This document shows positions 8,444-18,034 of a DNA stretch of 64,000 bases, one piece after another (positions within the stretch are counted from its first letter, which is position 1; each line of letters begins with the position of its first letter). The stretch is from Micavibrio sp. UBA2638 (lineage in GTDB: Bacteria; Pseudomonadota; Alphaproteobacteria; Micavibrionales; Micavibrionaceae). The stretch covers positions 182,878-246,877 of the forward strand of contig DENS01000001.1 of NCBI GenBank assembly GCA_002359735.1, written 5' to 3'. The translations under genes were made by a program, and so were the position numbers. The notes under the pieces were generated by a model. It saw nothing but the letters and a program-made list of their open reading frames with translations, did no database searches and had not been told where the DNA came from.

Positions 8444-9754
8444 ATGACCGCCAAGCCGCATGCTGTGGAAAACGACTACAAAGTAAAAGATATCAACCTC
8501 GCCGAATGGGGCCGTAAAGAAATTGAACTGGCAGAGATTGAAATGCCCGGTCTTATGGCCCTACGTGAAGAATTTGGTTCAAAAAAACCATTAAAAGATG
8601 CCCGTATTGCCGGATGTCTGCATATGACGATCCAAACCGCCGTTTTAATTGAAACCCTTCAGGCCCTTGGTGCCGAAGTTCGCTGGAGCTCTTGTAACAT
8701 CTTTTCAACGCAAGACCATGCGGCGGCAGCAATTGCCGCGACCGGAACGCCGGTTTTTGCATGGAAAGGTGAAACAGAGGAAGAGTACCTGTGGTGTATT
8801 GAACAAACCATCAAAGGTCCGAATGGCTGGACCCCCAACATGATTTTGGATGATGGCGCCGATCTTTCCCTCATGATGCATGACAAATTCCCCGAACTGT
8901 TCGATGACATCAAAGGAATTTCAGAAGAAACAACGACCGGCGTATTGCGACTGAATGACTTGGCAAAAAAAGGCCAGCTGCTCTGCCCGGTGATTAACGT
9001 CAATGATTCCGTTACGAAATCAAAATTCGACAACAAATATGGCTGCCGCGAATCATGCGTTGACGCGATTCGCCGCGCAACAGACGTCATGATGGCCGGT
9101 AAAGTTGCCATGGTATGCGGTTACGGTGATGTAGGTAAAGGAACAGCAGAATCACTGCGTCAAGCCGGTTGTCGTGTTATGGTGTCTGAAATCGACCCCA
9201 TTTGCGCCCTGCAAGCCGCGATGGAAGGATACGAAGTTGTTACAATGGAAAATGCGGCGCCGCGTGCCGATATCTTTGTCACAACAACAGGCAACAAAGA
9301 CGTCATTACAATGGATCACATGCGCGACATGAAAGATAATGCCATTGTTTGTAACATCGGCCATTTTGATAACGAAATCCAGACAGAGCCCTTGCGCAAC
9401 CTTAAATGGACCAATATCAAGCCTCAGGTTGACCAGATTGAATTCCCATCCGGCAAGCGCATTATTTTGCTGGCCGAAGGTCGCCTTGTTAACCTTGGTT
9501 GTGCAACAGGACACCCCTCTTTTGTCATGAGCGCCTCTTTCACCAACCAAACATTGGCGCAAATGGAACTTTGGAACAACAACAGCGCCTATGATAACAA
9601 AGTCTATGTATTGCCGAAGCATCTGGATGAAAAAGTAGCAGCCCTGCACCTTGATAAGGTCGGAGCGACTCTATCGAAACTATCCGATGATCAGGGTGAA
9701 TATATCGGCGTTCCCGTTACTGGCCCATTCAAAGGGGAAAATTACCGCTACTAA
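8444..9754 (+). CDS. ahcY: S-adenosylhomocysteine hydrolase
   Basis: A 436-residue enzyme that splits S-adenosylhomocysteine into adenosine and homocysteine and so keeps methylation reactions running. The NAD-binding loop appears as [10 protein letters not shown], the substrate region as [11 protein letters not shown] and the C-terminal dimer and NAD tail as [14 protein letters not shown] strong Shine-Dalgarno (AAGGAG at about 8430) fixes the ATG at 8444. The gene is followed by a rho-independent terminator, so it is probably a single transcription unit. Association with rapZ and chvGI is common in alphaproteobacteria. Confidence 0.98.
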   Translation: MTAKPHAVENDYKVKDINLAEWGRKEIELAEIEMPGLMALREEFGSKKPLKDARIAGCLHMTIQTAVLIETLQALGAEVRWSSCNIFSTQDHAAAAIAATGTPVFAWKGETEEEYLWCIEQTIKGPNGWTPNMILDDGADLSLMMHDKFPELFDDIKGISEETTTGVLRLNDLAKKGQLLCPVINVNDSVTKSKFDNKYGCRESCVDAIRRATDVMMAGKVAMVCGYGDVGKGTAESLRQAGCRVMVSEIDPICALQAAMEGYEVVTMENAAPRADIFVTTTGNKDVITMDHMRDMKDNAIVCNIGHFDNEIQTEPLRNLKWTNIKPQVDQIEFPSGKRIILLAEGRLVNLGCATGHPSFVMSASFTNQTLAQMELWNNNSAYDNKVYVLPKHLDEKVAALHLDKVGATLSKLSDDQGEYIGVPVTGPFKGENYRY

Positions 9755-9777
9755 TTCCGCTTCATCGGTAAAGCAAT

Positions 9778-9808
9778 GAAAAACCGGTGCCTGGCGCCGG
9801 TTTTTTTT
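9778..9808 (+). terminator. Rho-independent terminator of ahcY
   Basis: A GC-rich stem with arms beginning AAACCGG and ending CCGGTTT encloses a short loop and is followed at once by a run of eight T. It lies about 25 bases after the ahcY stop. Confidence 0.85.
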
Positions 9809-9914
9809 ACATCCTCGCAATATATGAATAACCCGCTATGTTTACCCTTGGTTTTATGGAACACTTAAGTAAGATAAGCACCATATAAACCCAACATTTA
9901 AGACCGTGAGCGCT

Positions 9915-10760
9915 ATGACCAAAAGAATTCTTACACTACATTGTAAAGACCGTTCCGGTATTGTGGCCGCCGTTGCCACATGCCTCAGTAACGCTGATTG
10001 TAACATAGAAGAGGCTTCACAATTCAATGACCCTTTATCTGGTCAGTTTTTCATGCGGGTTGTCATTAAGCCGCTTAACGAAGCCGCACTGGATCTGTTT
10101 TCAAAAAACTTTGAATTGATTGCGACTGAATTCGAAATCACATGGAAAATGAATAACCCTGAATTACCGGTAAAAACCTTAATACTGGTGTCAAAAACTG
10201 ACCATTGCCTGAACGATATTTTATATCGCTGGCGCACAAAACACCTGAATATCGATATTGTTGCCATTGCTTCTAATCATAATGACAACCGAAGTTTGGC
10301 CGAAGAAAGAGGCATTGCCTATCATCATTACCCCATCACCAAAGAAACAAAAGCCGAGCAAGAAGATCAGATAAGGAACCTTATCAGCGCCACAGGAGCT
10401 GAATTAATAGTCATGGCGCGATATATGCAGATTTTAAGCAGCGAATTTTGCCAGGATTTTACCGGGCAAGTTATCAATATTCACCATTCTTTTTTACCTG
10501 GCTTTAAGGGCGCACGGCCATACCATCAAGCCTATGAGCGTGGAGTAAAAATTATTGGCGCAACAGCACATTTTGCCACGCTGGATCTGGATGAAGGCCC
10601 TATTATTGAACAAAATATTGTGCGTATCGATCATTCATATCCACCTGAAAAACTACAAATATTAGGCCGTGACACCGAATCCCGCGTTCTAGCCAAGGCG
10701 ATAGATCTGTATTGTGATCGCCGTATCTTTTTACAAGGTAATCGCACAGTCATATTATAA
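9915..10760 (+). CDS. purU: Formyltetrahydrofolate deformylase
   Basis: A 281-residue enzyme that hydrolyses 10-formyltetrahydrofolate to formate and tetrahydrofolate. An N-terminal ACT domain (RILTLHCKDRSGIVAAVA) is followed by a formyltransferase-type domain with MARYMQILS, INIHHSFLPGFKGARPYHQA (catalytic Asn/His region) and the DLDEGPIIEQ loop that carries the catalytic Asp. ATG 9915 is preferred to the GTG at 9906, because the ACT domain begins immediately after it. No obvious ribosome binding site precedes either start. Confidence 0.95.
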   Translation: MTKRILTLHCKDRSGIVAAVATCLSNADCNIEEASQFNDPLSGQFFMRVVIKPLNEAALDLFSKNFELIATEFEITWKMNNPELPVKTLILVSKTDHCLNDILYRWRTKHLNIDIVAIASNHNDNRSLAEERGIAYHHYPITKETKAEQEDQIRNLISATGAELIVMARYMQILSSEFCQDFTGQVINIHHSFLPGFKGARPYHQAYERGVKIIGATAHFATLDLDEGPIIEQNIVRIDHSYPPEKLQILGRDTESRVLAKAIDLYCDRRIFLQGNRTVIL

Positions 10761-10828
10761 ATATGCCCACATCCAGGGGGTATAACGGCACAAACAAAAC
10801 TTATTCCTGAATAAGCGATAAAAAACGC

Positions 10829-13270
10829 TTGAAGCGTTATGGTAGCGCTCATAGACTGTTTTCTGTGGCACAGACAACATCAAAAACAAATCTGATAAGC
10901 AATATTATAAACACCGTAACAGGCCGCGGGGCTTTATTGGCAGAAAAGTCACGCTTAGAAGCCTTTCTTGCGGCAGTTCCGGGCGATTATTGCGGATGGT
11001 CCCGCGATGGAAGCGTAGCCTATAGTGAGGGGTTTTGCCAAATATTAGGCTTACAAAAAATTGCCTCTATCGCCGATATACAAAACAAATTAACCATTAG
11101 CGATTCCGCGGCGCTGGAAGGTGTATTTAACCGCCTTAAAGAGGACGATATTCCATTCCAGATTACAGTACAAAACTATGCGGAGAATAAAACCTTTCGT
11201 ATATCCGGTTCTCGCGGCAGCGCCCTTGCCAATAGCGATCATTTCGACATTTTATGGCTGGAGGATATATCCGAACAAGCCCAATTGGAACAGCATTATC
11301 AGGATGAATTCAAAATAAAAGAAGGGCGCCTTAAAAATCTGGAACTATCGCTTCATAGCTTCCCATGGCCCCTATGGAAACGCGATAAAGACCAAAACAT
11401 TGTTTGGTGCAATGACGCATACGCATCCGTGGTAGGGGACAGCAAAGATAATATCATTGAACAACAAAAAGAAATTCCGCCGGCCTCACGCAAAAAGAAA
11501 AAAGGCGAGGAAATCAAACCAGCCGGACGAGAGCTGGCACTGCGCGCCCTAGAGAAACAGGAAGCACAGGAAACCAAAATCCACGTCATTTCCGATGGTA
11601 AACGCCTTTTAATGCGGATTTTTGAAAACCCGGTGGCCGATGACACCTCAACCGTTGGGTTCGCAGAAGATATTACAGCGCAGGAAGATCTGGAAAGTGA
11701 ATTACAACGGTATCAGAATACAACGAAAGAATTATTAGAACAATTACGCACGGCCATTGGTATCTTTGATTCAGAACAAAGACTTGAATTCTATAATTCC
11801 GCTTTTAGTCAACTATGGGGGTTGGAAGACCAATGGCTCAATAACAAACCAAAATTGGGCGATTTCATGGAAAAATTGCGGGAAAACAGGCGATTACCAG
11901 AACAAGCAGATTTCCGCCGCTTTAAACAAAGCTGGATCAATATGTTTACCTCCCTGATTGATCCGCATGAGGATATGCTGTATCTACCAGATGGAAGTGC
12001 CTTACGCATGCTTGTTGTACCGCAAAGCGCGGATGGCGGCTTAATGATGACCTTTGAAAATGTTACGAGCCGTTTAGAGCTTGAATCCTCCTACAACACG
12101 CTGATTGCAGTGCAGAAAGAAACATTGGACAATTTGGCCGAAGGCGTTGCCGTTTATGGTGGTGATGGACGTCTTAAACTCTGGAATCCCTCTTTTGCAC
12201 GTCTATGGGGCTTTAACCCTGAAGATTTAGAGGGCGAGCCCCATATCAATTCATTGGTCGGCAAGAAAAAATCATATTTCACAGAAGCCGAATGGCCGCA
12301 AAAACGTGAAGAACTAATTGCCAAGGGCCTGGACCGTGTTATGCATGAAGGACGCTTAAAGCAATGCAACGGTGTCTTGATTGATTATTCAACCGTCCCT
12401 TTGCCAGATGGCGGGGTGCTTATTACCTATACCGATGTTACCGACACCGTCCGGGTTGAAAATGCACTACGTGATAAAAATGCCGCTTTGGAAACCGCAG
12501 AAAAGCTCAAGCTGGACTTTCTTGCCAATGTCTCATACCAGCTTAGAACACCTTTAAATGCGATTATGGGGTTCAACGATATTCTTGATCAGGAATATTT
12601 CGGCCCATTAAACAAACGGCAAAAGGATTATACCAGCGATATCCGCTCAGCCAGCGAAAGACTGTTGAACCTGATCAATGACATACTTGATTTATCGACA
12701 ATCGAGGCCGGATATATGTCATTGGAAAAAGAGTCCGCATCCATACAAGACCTGTTACAGGCTATCAAAGATCTGGCCGCCGATTGGGCCCGTAAAGGAA
12801 AGGTGGAAATCTCTCTTAACTGCCCGAAAAACATAGGAAAAATGGATCTTGATATTCGCCGCATGAAACAGGCATTGATGAATCTGATCCGTAACTCAAT
12901 TGCCTTTACACCGTCGGGCGGGCATATTGACATTACCGCAAAACGTAAAAAAGACGGCATTGAAGTTACAATTAAAGACACCGGTATCGGCATTTCAAGA
13001 GAACATCAAGCCCGGATTTTTGAACCATTTGAAAAAGCGCAGCAAGGAAAATCCTCTTTATCACAGAGCAACGATTCAGCCAGCCATACCAAAGGGGGCG
13101 CCGGTTTAGGGTTATCATTGGTAAAGAACATTATATCAATGCACGGTGGGTCAGTGGAGCTTCAAAGTGAAACCGACAAAGGGACAACGGTCACAATATT
13201 TCTACCCTTTGAAACTGATATAAAGGCGGTTCAGCCCATTAAAATGAAAAAGGCACTATCGTTCCGTTAA
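10829..13270 (+). CDS. divL: DivL-type pseudo-histidine kinase with PAS domains
   Basis: An 813-residue protein with several PAS-like segments (about residues 45-150, 175-285, 305-410 and 435-540), then HisKA and HATPase domains. The H box reads NVSYQLRTPL, so the phosphoacceptor His is replaced by Tyr570. This is the hallmark of DivL, which in Caulobacter is not a normal kinase but controls CckA and so CtrA phosphorylation. The HATPase motifs (NLIRNSIAFTP, KDTGIGISREHQ, GAGLGLSLVKNII) look intact. The position ahead of tsaE and addBA also fits. The start is a TTG; a later GTG at 10865 is possible. No membrane segment is evident. Confidence 0.88.
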   Translation: MKRYGSAHRLFSVAQTTSKTNLISNIINTVTGRGALLAEKSRLEAFLAAVPGDYCGWSRDGSVAYSEGFCQILGLQKIASIADIQNKLTISDSAALEGVFNRLKEDDIPFQITVQNYAENKTFRISGSRGSALANSDHFDILWLEDISEQAQLEQHYQDEFKIKEGRLKNLELSLHSFPWPLWKRDKDQNIVWCNDAYASVVGDSKDNIIEQQKEIPPASRKKKKGEEIKPAGRELALRALEKQEAQETKIHVISDGKRLLMRIFENPVADDTSTVGFAEDITAQEDLESELQRYQNTTKELLEQLRTAIGIFDSEQRLEFYNSAFSQLWGLEDQWLNNKPKLGDFMEKLRENRRLPEQADFRRFKQSWINMFTSLIDPHEDMLYLPDGSALRMLVVPQSADGGLMMTFENVTSRLELESSYNTLIAVQKETLDNLAEGVAVYGGDGRLKLWNPSFARLWGFNPEDLEGEPHINSLVGKKKSYFTEAEWPQKREELIAKGLDRVMHEGRLKQCNGVLIDYSTVPLPDGGVLITYTDVTDTVRVENALRDKNAALETAEKLKLDFLANVSYQLRTPLNAIMGFNDILDQEYFGPLNKRQKDYTSDIRSASERLLNLINDILDLSTIEAGYMSLEKESASIQDLLQAIKDLAADWARKGKVEISLNCPKNIGKMDLDIRRMKQALMNLIRNSIAFTPSGGHIDITAKRKKDGIEVTIKDTGIGISREHQARIFEPFEKAQQGKSSLSQSNDSASHTKGGAGLGLSLVKNIISMHGGSVELQSETDKGTTVTIFLPFETDIKAVQPIKMKKALSFR

Positions 13271-13282
13271 GATTATTTGGTA

Positions 13283-13717
13283 TCACTCATAACAATCTGC
13301 GTAATAATCATAGCCGCTATCATCAATTTTGCGATCAGCTCTCAATACAATTTCCCCTTGGTCAATTCTGGTCATACAGGAAAAAACAGGGAACAAAGTG
13401 CGTATTTGTAATTCGAGTTTGCGTCCGGGGAAAAAAGGACCATATGAACAAAACTCGGCCCGATCGGCAGGGTATCCTTGTTCATCAATACTTCCCGCAG
13501 CTTCCAAGCGGAAATTTGAACGGTGCCGCGCCTGGCCGCCAGAGGGGGTTGTATAAAAATCTGTGCCCAAATTACCATACATTGTAAAATCGGCACTGTT
13601 ACGCAGCATAAAACAAATTGGGTCCTTTACGATATCAGGCTGCCCCGCGCGATCTTGCGCCGCGGCCTGTGAAACACAGCCCAAAATAAACAGCGCTATC
13701 AATAAATACGGCCTCAT
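13283..13717 (-). CDS. Small secreted hypothetical protein
   Basis: A 144-residue protein with a clear Sec signal peptide (MRPYLLIALFILGCVSQAAA, cleavage after about residue 20). The mature part holds six Cys (in DPICF, AEFCSY, FSCMT and YADCYE among them) and several aromatic residues, as expected for a disulfide-bonded periplasmic protein. It includes NLGTDFYTTPSGGQARHRS. No family is recognised. The gene ends just behind divL on the opposite strand and starts directly at its own -10 box. Confidence 0.7.
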   Translation of the reverse strand: MRPYLLIALFILGCVSQAAAQDRAGQPDIVKDPICFMLRNSADFTMYGNLGTDFYTTPSGGQARHRSNFRLEAAGSIDEQGYPADRAEFCSYGPFFPGRKLELQIRTLFPVFSCMTRIDQGEIVLRADRKIDDSGYDYYADCYE

Positions 13718-13723
13718 ACAACA

Positions 13724-13732
13724 ATTATACCA
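13724..13732 (-). promoter_or_regulatory. Extended -10 promoter, probable leaderless start
   Basis: On the minus strand TGG followed by a perfect TATAAT ends six bases before the ATG of the secreted protein at 13717. No good -35 box is visible; the TGn extension would compensate. Transcription would begin at the start codon, as for the gene at 105. Confidence 0.5.
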
Positions 13733-13820
13733 TATAAATACAGCAAAGAGCTATACACAATGCTTATGAGCGGTAGCAGAATTTTCTGGAATTTCAGCGT
13801 ATTATCAGTACTCTTAAAAG

Positions 13821-14261
13821 ATGCAAAATCCACGCGAATTTATATCAGAATCAGAAGAAAGCACCGCCCGCATCGCGCAAGAGCTATCCTCTGAAACCAA
13901 AGCCAATGATATTCTTTGCCTGTATGGAACATTGGGGATGGGAAAATCTGTGTTTGCCCGTGCCCTTATTCGCGCCCTGTGCGCAAATCCGGATTTAGAA
14001 ATACCCAGCCCCACATTCACGTTGGTTCAAACATACGAAACCGGTCAAATTCCAATCTGGCATTTTGATCTGTACCGCCTTGAAGACCCCGAAGAAATTT
14101 ATGAAATAGGCTGGGAAGAGGCATTGGATGGTGGCATCCTGATTATAGAATGGCCGGAAAGGCTGGGCACACTTAAACCCAGCAATGCAACCGAGATTGC
14201 CTTTGCGGCATCTACGGACAATGCAAACACTCGTCTTATCACTATAAAGAGGCCTGGATGA
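13821..14261 (+). CDS. tsaE: tRNA threonylcarbamoyladenosine biosynthesis ATPase TsaE
   Basis: A 146-residue P-loop ATPase that works with TsaB and TsaD to make the t6A37 modification of tRNAs reading ANN codons. The Walker A motif is GTLGMGKS (about residues 36-43). SPTFTLVQTYE, IWHFDLYRL and IIEWPERL are the family signatures. Length is normal. Its stop overlaps the next start in ATGA, so the gene is translationally coupled to the nucleotidyltransferase gene. Confidence 0.95.
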   Translation: MQNPREFISESEESTARIAQELSSETKANDILCLYGTLGMGKSVFARALIRALCANPDLEIPSPTFTLVQTYETGQIPIWHFDLYRLEDPEEIYEIGWEEALDGGILIIEWPERLGTLKPSNATEIAFAASTDNANTRLITIKRPG

Positions 14262-14995
14262 GAAAAACGCCACCTATCGATCAGGGCTTTGTCCTCTGTG
14301 CGGGGTTTGGAACGCGCATGCGCCCGCTTACCGATACAATGCCCAAACCTATGCTCAGCGTTAATGGAAAGCCGATGGTTGATCATGTCCTGGACAGCTA
14401 TGGGCATCACGGTATAAAAACCGTCGTAATCAACACACATTATCTGCCAGATATTCTGAAAGAACATGTCAGTACACGCAAGGACATGACGATCAAAATA
14501 TCACATGAAACCGAAATTCTAGAAACCGGCGGCGGCCTGGTTCACGCGCGTGACCTGCTTAAACCAGAGCCATACTTTGTATCAAGCGGGGATTCTTATC
14601 TGATTGATGGGCCAAATAAAACCGCATTGCAACGCATGGAGGAATGCTGGGACAATGAAAAAATGGATATTTTAATTCTGCTTCAACCAATTGAAAATAT
14701 GGCTTTAACAACCGCCGTTGGTGATTATGATCTGGATCATAACGGCCGCGCCATACGCAGCCACAACAAAACAGGGGGCTATATGTTTACCAGCCTGCGC
14801 ATTCATCATCCCCGCATATTTAATGATGCTCCCCCCGGTTCTTTTTCTTATTTGCAGTGTCTGGACAAAGCCCAAAAACAAGGCAGGCTCTATGGTATAG
14901 TCCATGATGGTGACTGGCATCACATCAGTACCCCGCATGATCTTACGCGGGTCAATGACGCTCTAATGAACCTGAAAAGCGCTTCCCTGTCATGA
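14258..14995 (+). CDS. murU: MurU-like sugar-1-phosphate nucleotidyltransferase
   Basis: A 245-residue NTP-transferase. The N-terminal signature is GFGTRMRPLTDTMPKPML, followed by ETGGGLVHARDLL and SSGDSYLID, where the metal-binding Asp sits. In the same position in relatives this enzyme is MurU, which makes UDP-N-acetylmuramate in cell-wall recycling, usually with the kinase AmgK encoded alongside. No AmgK gene is present here, so the exact sugar substrate is open; mannose-1-phosphate or another sugar is possible. It overlaps addB by four bases (ATGA). Confidence 0.8.
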   Translation: MRKTPPIDQGFVLCAGFGTRMRPLTDTMPKPMLSVNGKPMVDHVLDSYGHHGIKTVVINTHYLPDILKEHVSTRKDMTIKISHETEILETGGGLVHARDLLKPEPYFVSSGDSYLIDGPNKTALQRMEECWDNEKMDILILLQPIENMALTTAVGDYDLDHNGRAIRSHNKTGGYMFTSLRIHHPRIFNDAPPGSFSYLQCLDKAQKQGRLYGIVHDGDWHHISTPHDLTRVNDALMNLKSASLS

Positions 14996-17900
14996 CTGAG
15001 ACCGCCACAAAAACTGTTTACAATATTCCCTCAGGGCAACCTTTTGCGCGTACAATTATTCGTTCACTGCTAGAAGAAACGCAAAGCTGCCCCGAAGACC
15101 TGACACAATATATTATACTGTTACCAACGCGCCGTGCCTGCCGCACTTTTCAGGAGATATTTTTGCAGGAAACCGGCGGGCGGCCCTTATTGCTTCCCAA
15201 AATCCAACCTATGGGCGATGTCGATGAACAGGACTTGTCGCTCTCTCTGGCCGGAACCGATGCTTTAGAAGATATTCTGGCCCTTCCGCCAGCTATATCG
15301 CCTTTGCGGCGACGGATTTTGCTGGCAAAAACCATTCAGGCCATTGAAGGCTTTACCAATGGCTTTGATCAGGCGCTCGCGCTTGGTGATACATTGGCCA
15401 GCTTCCTTGACCAAATTATTATTGAGGACCTGGAATTTTCGGATTTATCAAGAATTGTACCGGAAGAATTTTCAGAACATTGGCAAATTACACTGGATTT
15501 CCTCAAAATATTAAGCGAGGCCTGGCCAAAAATATTAAATGAAGAAGGCGTGATTGACGGAGCGGACCGCCGTAATCGCCTCATGGGTATATTATCAGCG
15601 CATTGGCAAAAAACCCGTCCTGATACGCCCATCATAGCCGCCGGTTCAACCGGATCAATTCCGGCGACGGCCAAACTACTCAGTGTTATTGCGGGCCTGC
15701 CCAATGGAAAATTAGTGCTTCCCGGTCTGGATACCCATATTGATCAGGAAAGCTGGAATCACCTTCCCGCTTCACATCCGCAATACGGTTTTAAAACTCT
15801 GCTCACAAATATGGGTATCGGCAAAGATGATGTACTATTATGGCCGAACGCAGCAGATACCATGCAAGCCAGAAACAAGCTGGCCAGCGAAATTATGCGT
15901 CCCGCTGAAACCAGCAAACAATGGGCCGGGCAATATAACAAAACCCCGGAACACAAACAAAGCCTTACCGAGGCTTTAAAAGGTTTGAGTCTGGTCGAAA
16001 CCAACAATCAACGCGAAGAAGCAGCAATGATTGCACTGAAGTTTCGGGAAACAATGGAAAATAAAACCAGTACGGCCGCATTGATTACCCCTGATCGTAA
16101 ATTGGCCCGCAGGGTCAGCAGCTATTGCAAACGCTGGGGCATAACGGTTGACGACAGTGCGGGTGAAAAACTAAGCGCCACATCTCTTGGAACTTATCTC
16201 CTTTTACTCTGCGAAGTGGCGCAATCCAATATGGCACCAGCTATATTGCTTGCCCTTCTAAAACACAAATATGCCAGTGCAGGTTTAAATCCGGCACGTT
16301 ATAACCAAAATGCTTACGCCCTTGATCAATACCTCTTGCGCGGATTGGCACCACCTGCGGGCTTCAATGGCTTACGCACGCGTTATAACGACCGCCTGAC
16401 CGATCCGCACGCGGCCACCCCACCGGATCACTTGCTGGAATTTATTGAAGTCATTGAACCGCTTATGCAACCATTTATTGACCTCATGGTCTCTGACAAA
16501 CCTCAAAAATTTATCACCTTCATCAAGGCGCATCTTGAATTGGCTGAAGCCTTTGCTTGCACCGATACTGAAACCGGGCAAAGCCGTCTATGGACAAATG
16601 AAGAAGGTGAAGCGGCCGCGGCTTTTTTCTCAGAATTATCAGAACAAAGCCACAGCTTTGATGAAATGGACGGGGCATCTTACTTGCGTATCATCAGTCA
16701 CCTTATGGGCGATATTAAAGTACGCCCCAAATACGGGACACATCCCCGCCTCACCATTCTTGGTCAATTGGAATCCAGATTAATAGACGCCGATATAATT
16801 ATTTTGGGCGGTTTGAATGAAGGTTCCTGGCCACCAGACCCGGGCCATGATCCCTGGATGTCGCGGCCCATGCGCAAAAAATTTGGCTTACCGGACCCTG
16901 AACGCAGCATCGGATTGGCCGCGCATGATTTCATTCAGAGCTTTTGTGCGCCTCAGGTCCTCATTACCCGCGCCAAGAATATTGATAGTGCGGCCAGCGT
17001 TCCCGCAAGATGGCTACAAAGACTGGACACGGTTTTACAAAGCGCAGAAAGCGACATATCAATTTTATATGATCACACATTGCTGAACTGGGGAAACGCG
17101 CTGGATCATCAGGAAGAGACCAGACCAACAACGCGTCCACAACCCAAACCGCCTGCCGATAAACGCCCAAAGCGCCTATCCGTCACGCAAGTTGAAACAT
17201 TGATGAAAGATCCATATGCAATATACGCAAAAAAAATACTTCGGCTCGACAAGTTAGACGACATCGAAAAACCGATTGAGGCCAGAGAGAAGGGGACGTT
17301 GCTGCATGATGTTCTGGAACGTTTCGTCAGCGCTCATCCGTCCACCATGCCCCCGAATGCAAAAGACATTTTATATGGCCATGCATCCCAGCACATCGCA
17401 TGTCTCCACGAAGACCCGGCTATCTGGAGCTTTTGGTGGCCCAAATTCGAACGGCTTTGTGATTGGTTTCTTGATCACGAAACAAACTGGCGCAAATATC
17501 AAAAAGCCAGACCATTGGCTTTGGAAGCAAAAGGAACATTATCAATCAAAACAAAAAATGCCGACATAACACTAAGCGGCATAGCAGACCGCATAGACCT
17601 GATGCCGGACGGCAGCTGCGCGATTATTGATTATAAAACCGGCAGCGGCTTTTCCAGCGAAAAAATGGCCACAGGGGACACCCCGCAATTGCCTTTAGAG
17701 GCCATTATGCTGGAGCAAGGCGCCTTTGCCGAACATGGAATTGCCGCCGGAAAAAAGGCCTCCTACCTGGCATATTGGAGCCTGAGTGGCGGCGCAACGG
17801 CTGGCAAAATCACCCCTCTTCCCTCTACCAAGCAAAAAGACCTGGAAAGCATCATCGCACGCACACGGGAAGGCATAGCACATCTGATAGACGTATTTTC

Positions 17901-18033
17901 ACAACCAGACACGCCTTATATCTGTTTACCGCGCGCCCACGCAACGCCACGCTTTAATGATTACGAGCATCTGGAGCGCATTAAAGAATGGGCCGCATTG
18001 GAAGACGATAATTCCGGATCGGAGGCCGCATAA
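14992..18033 (+). CDS. addB: Double-strand break repair protein AddB
   Basis: A 1013-residue subunit of the AddAB helicase-nuclease that processes DNA ends for RecA. The N-terminal part is helicase-like (ILLPTRRACRTFQEIF). A helicase-related block ILGGLNEGSWPPDPGHDPWMS is near residue 605. The C-terminal PD-(D/E)xK nuclease has EKGTLLHDVLERF, GIADRIDLMPDG and AIIDYKTG. It lies in a tight operon tsaE-murU-addB-addA with four-base overlaps upstream and a one-base gap to addA. Confidence 0.93.
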   Translation: MTETATKTVYNIPSGQPFARTIIRSLLEETQSCPEDLTQYIILLPTRRACRTFQEIFLQETGGRPLLLPKIQPMGDVDEQDLSLSLAGTDALEDILALPPAISPLRRRILLAKTIQAIEGFTNGFDQALALGDTLASFLDQIIIEDLEFSDLSRIVPEEFSEHWQITLDFLKILSEAWPKILNEEGVIDGADRRNRLMGILSAHWQKTRPDTPIIAAGSTGSIPATAKLLSVIAGLPNGKLVLPGLDTHIDQESWNHLPASHPQYGFKTLLTNMGIGKDDVLLWPNAADTMQARNKLASEIMRPAETSKQWAGQYNKTPEHKQSLTEALKGLSLVETNNQREEAAMIALKFRETMENKTSTAALITPDRKLARRVSSYCKRWGITVDDSAGEKLSATSLGTYLLLLCEVAQSNMAPAILLALLKHKYASAGLNPARYNQNAYALDQYLLRGLAPPAGFNGLRTRYNDRLTDPHAATPPDHLLEFIEVIEPLMQPFIDLMVSDKPQKFITFIKAHLELAEAFACTDTETGQSRLWTNEEGEAAAAFFSELSEQSHSFDEMDGASYLRIISHLMGDIKVRPKYGTHPRLTILGQLESRLIDADIIILGGLNEGSWPPDPGHDPWMSRPMRKKFGLPDPERSIGLAAHDFIQSFCAPQVLITRAKNIDSAASVPARWLQRLDTVLQSAESDISILYDHTLLNWGNALDHQEETRPTTRPQPKPPADKRPKRLSVTQVETLMKDPYAIYAKKILRLDKLDDIEKPIEAREKGTLLHDVLERFVSAHPSTMPPNAKDILYGHASQHIACLHEDPAIWSFWWPKFERLCDWFLDHETNWRKYQKARPLALEAKGTLSIKTKNADITLSGIADRIDLMPDGSCAIIDYKTGSGFSSEKMATGDTPQLPLEAIMLEQGAFAEHGIAAGKKASYLAYWSLSGGATAGKITPLPSTKQKDLESIIARTREGIAHLIDVFSQPDTPYICLPRAHATPRFNDYEHLERIKEWAALEDDNSGSEAA

Positions 18034-18034
18034 A

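Noticed and set aside
17957..18034. Upstream extension of addA by 26 codons
   Set aside because: The extension lies within addB; a good ribosome binding site precedes ATG 18035.
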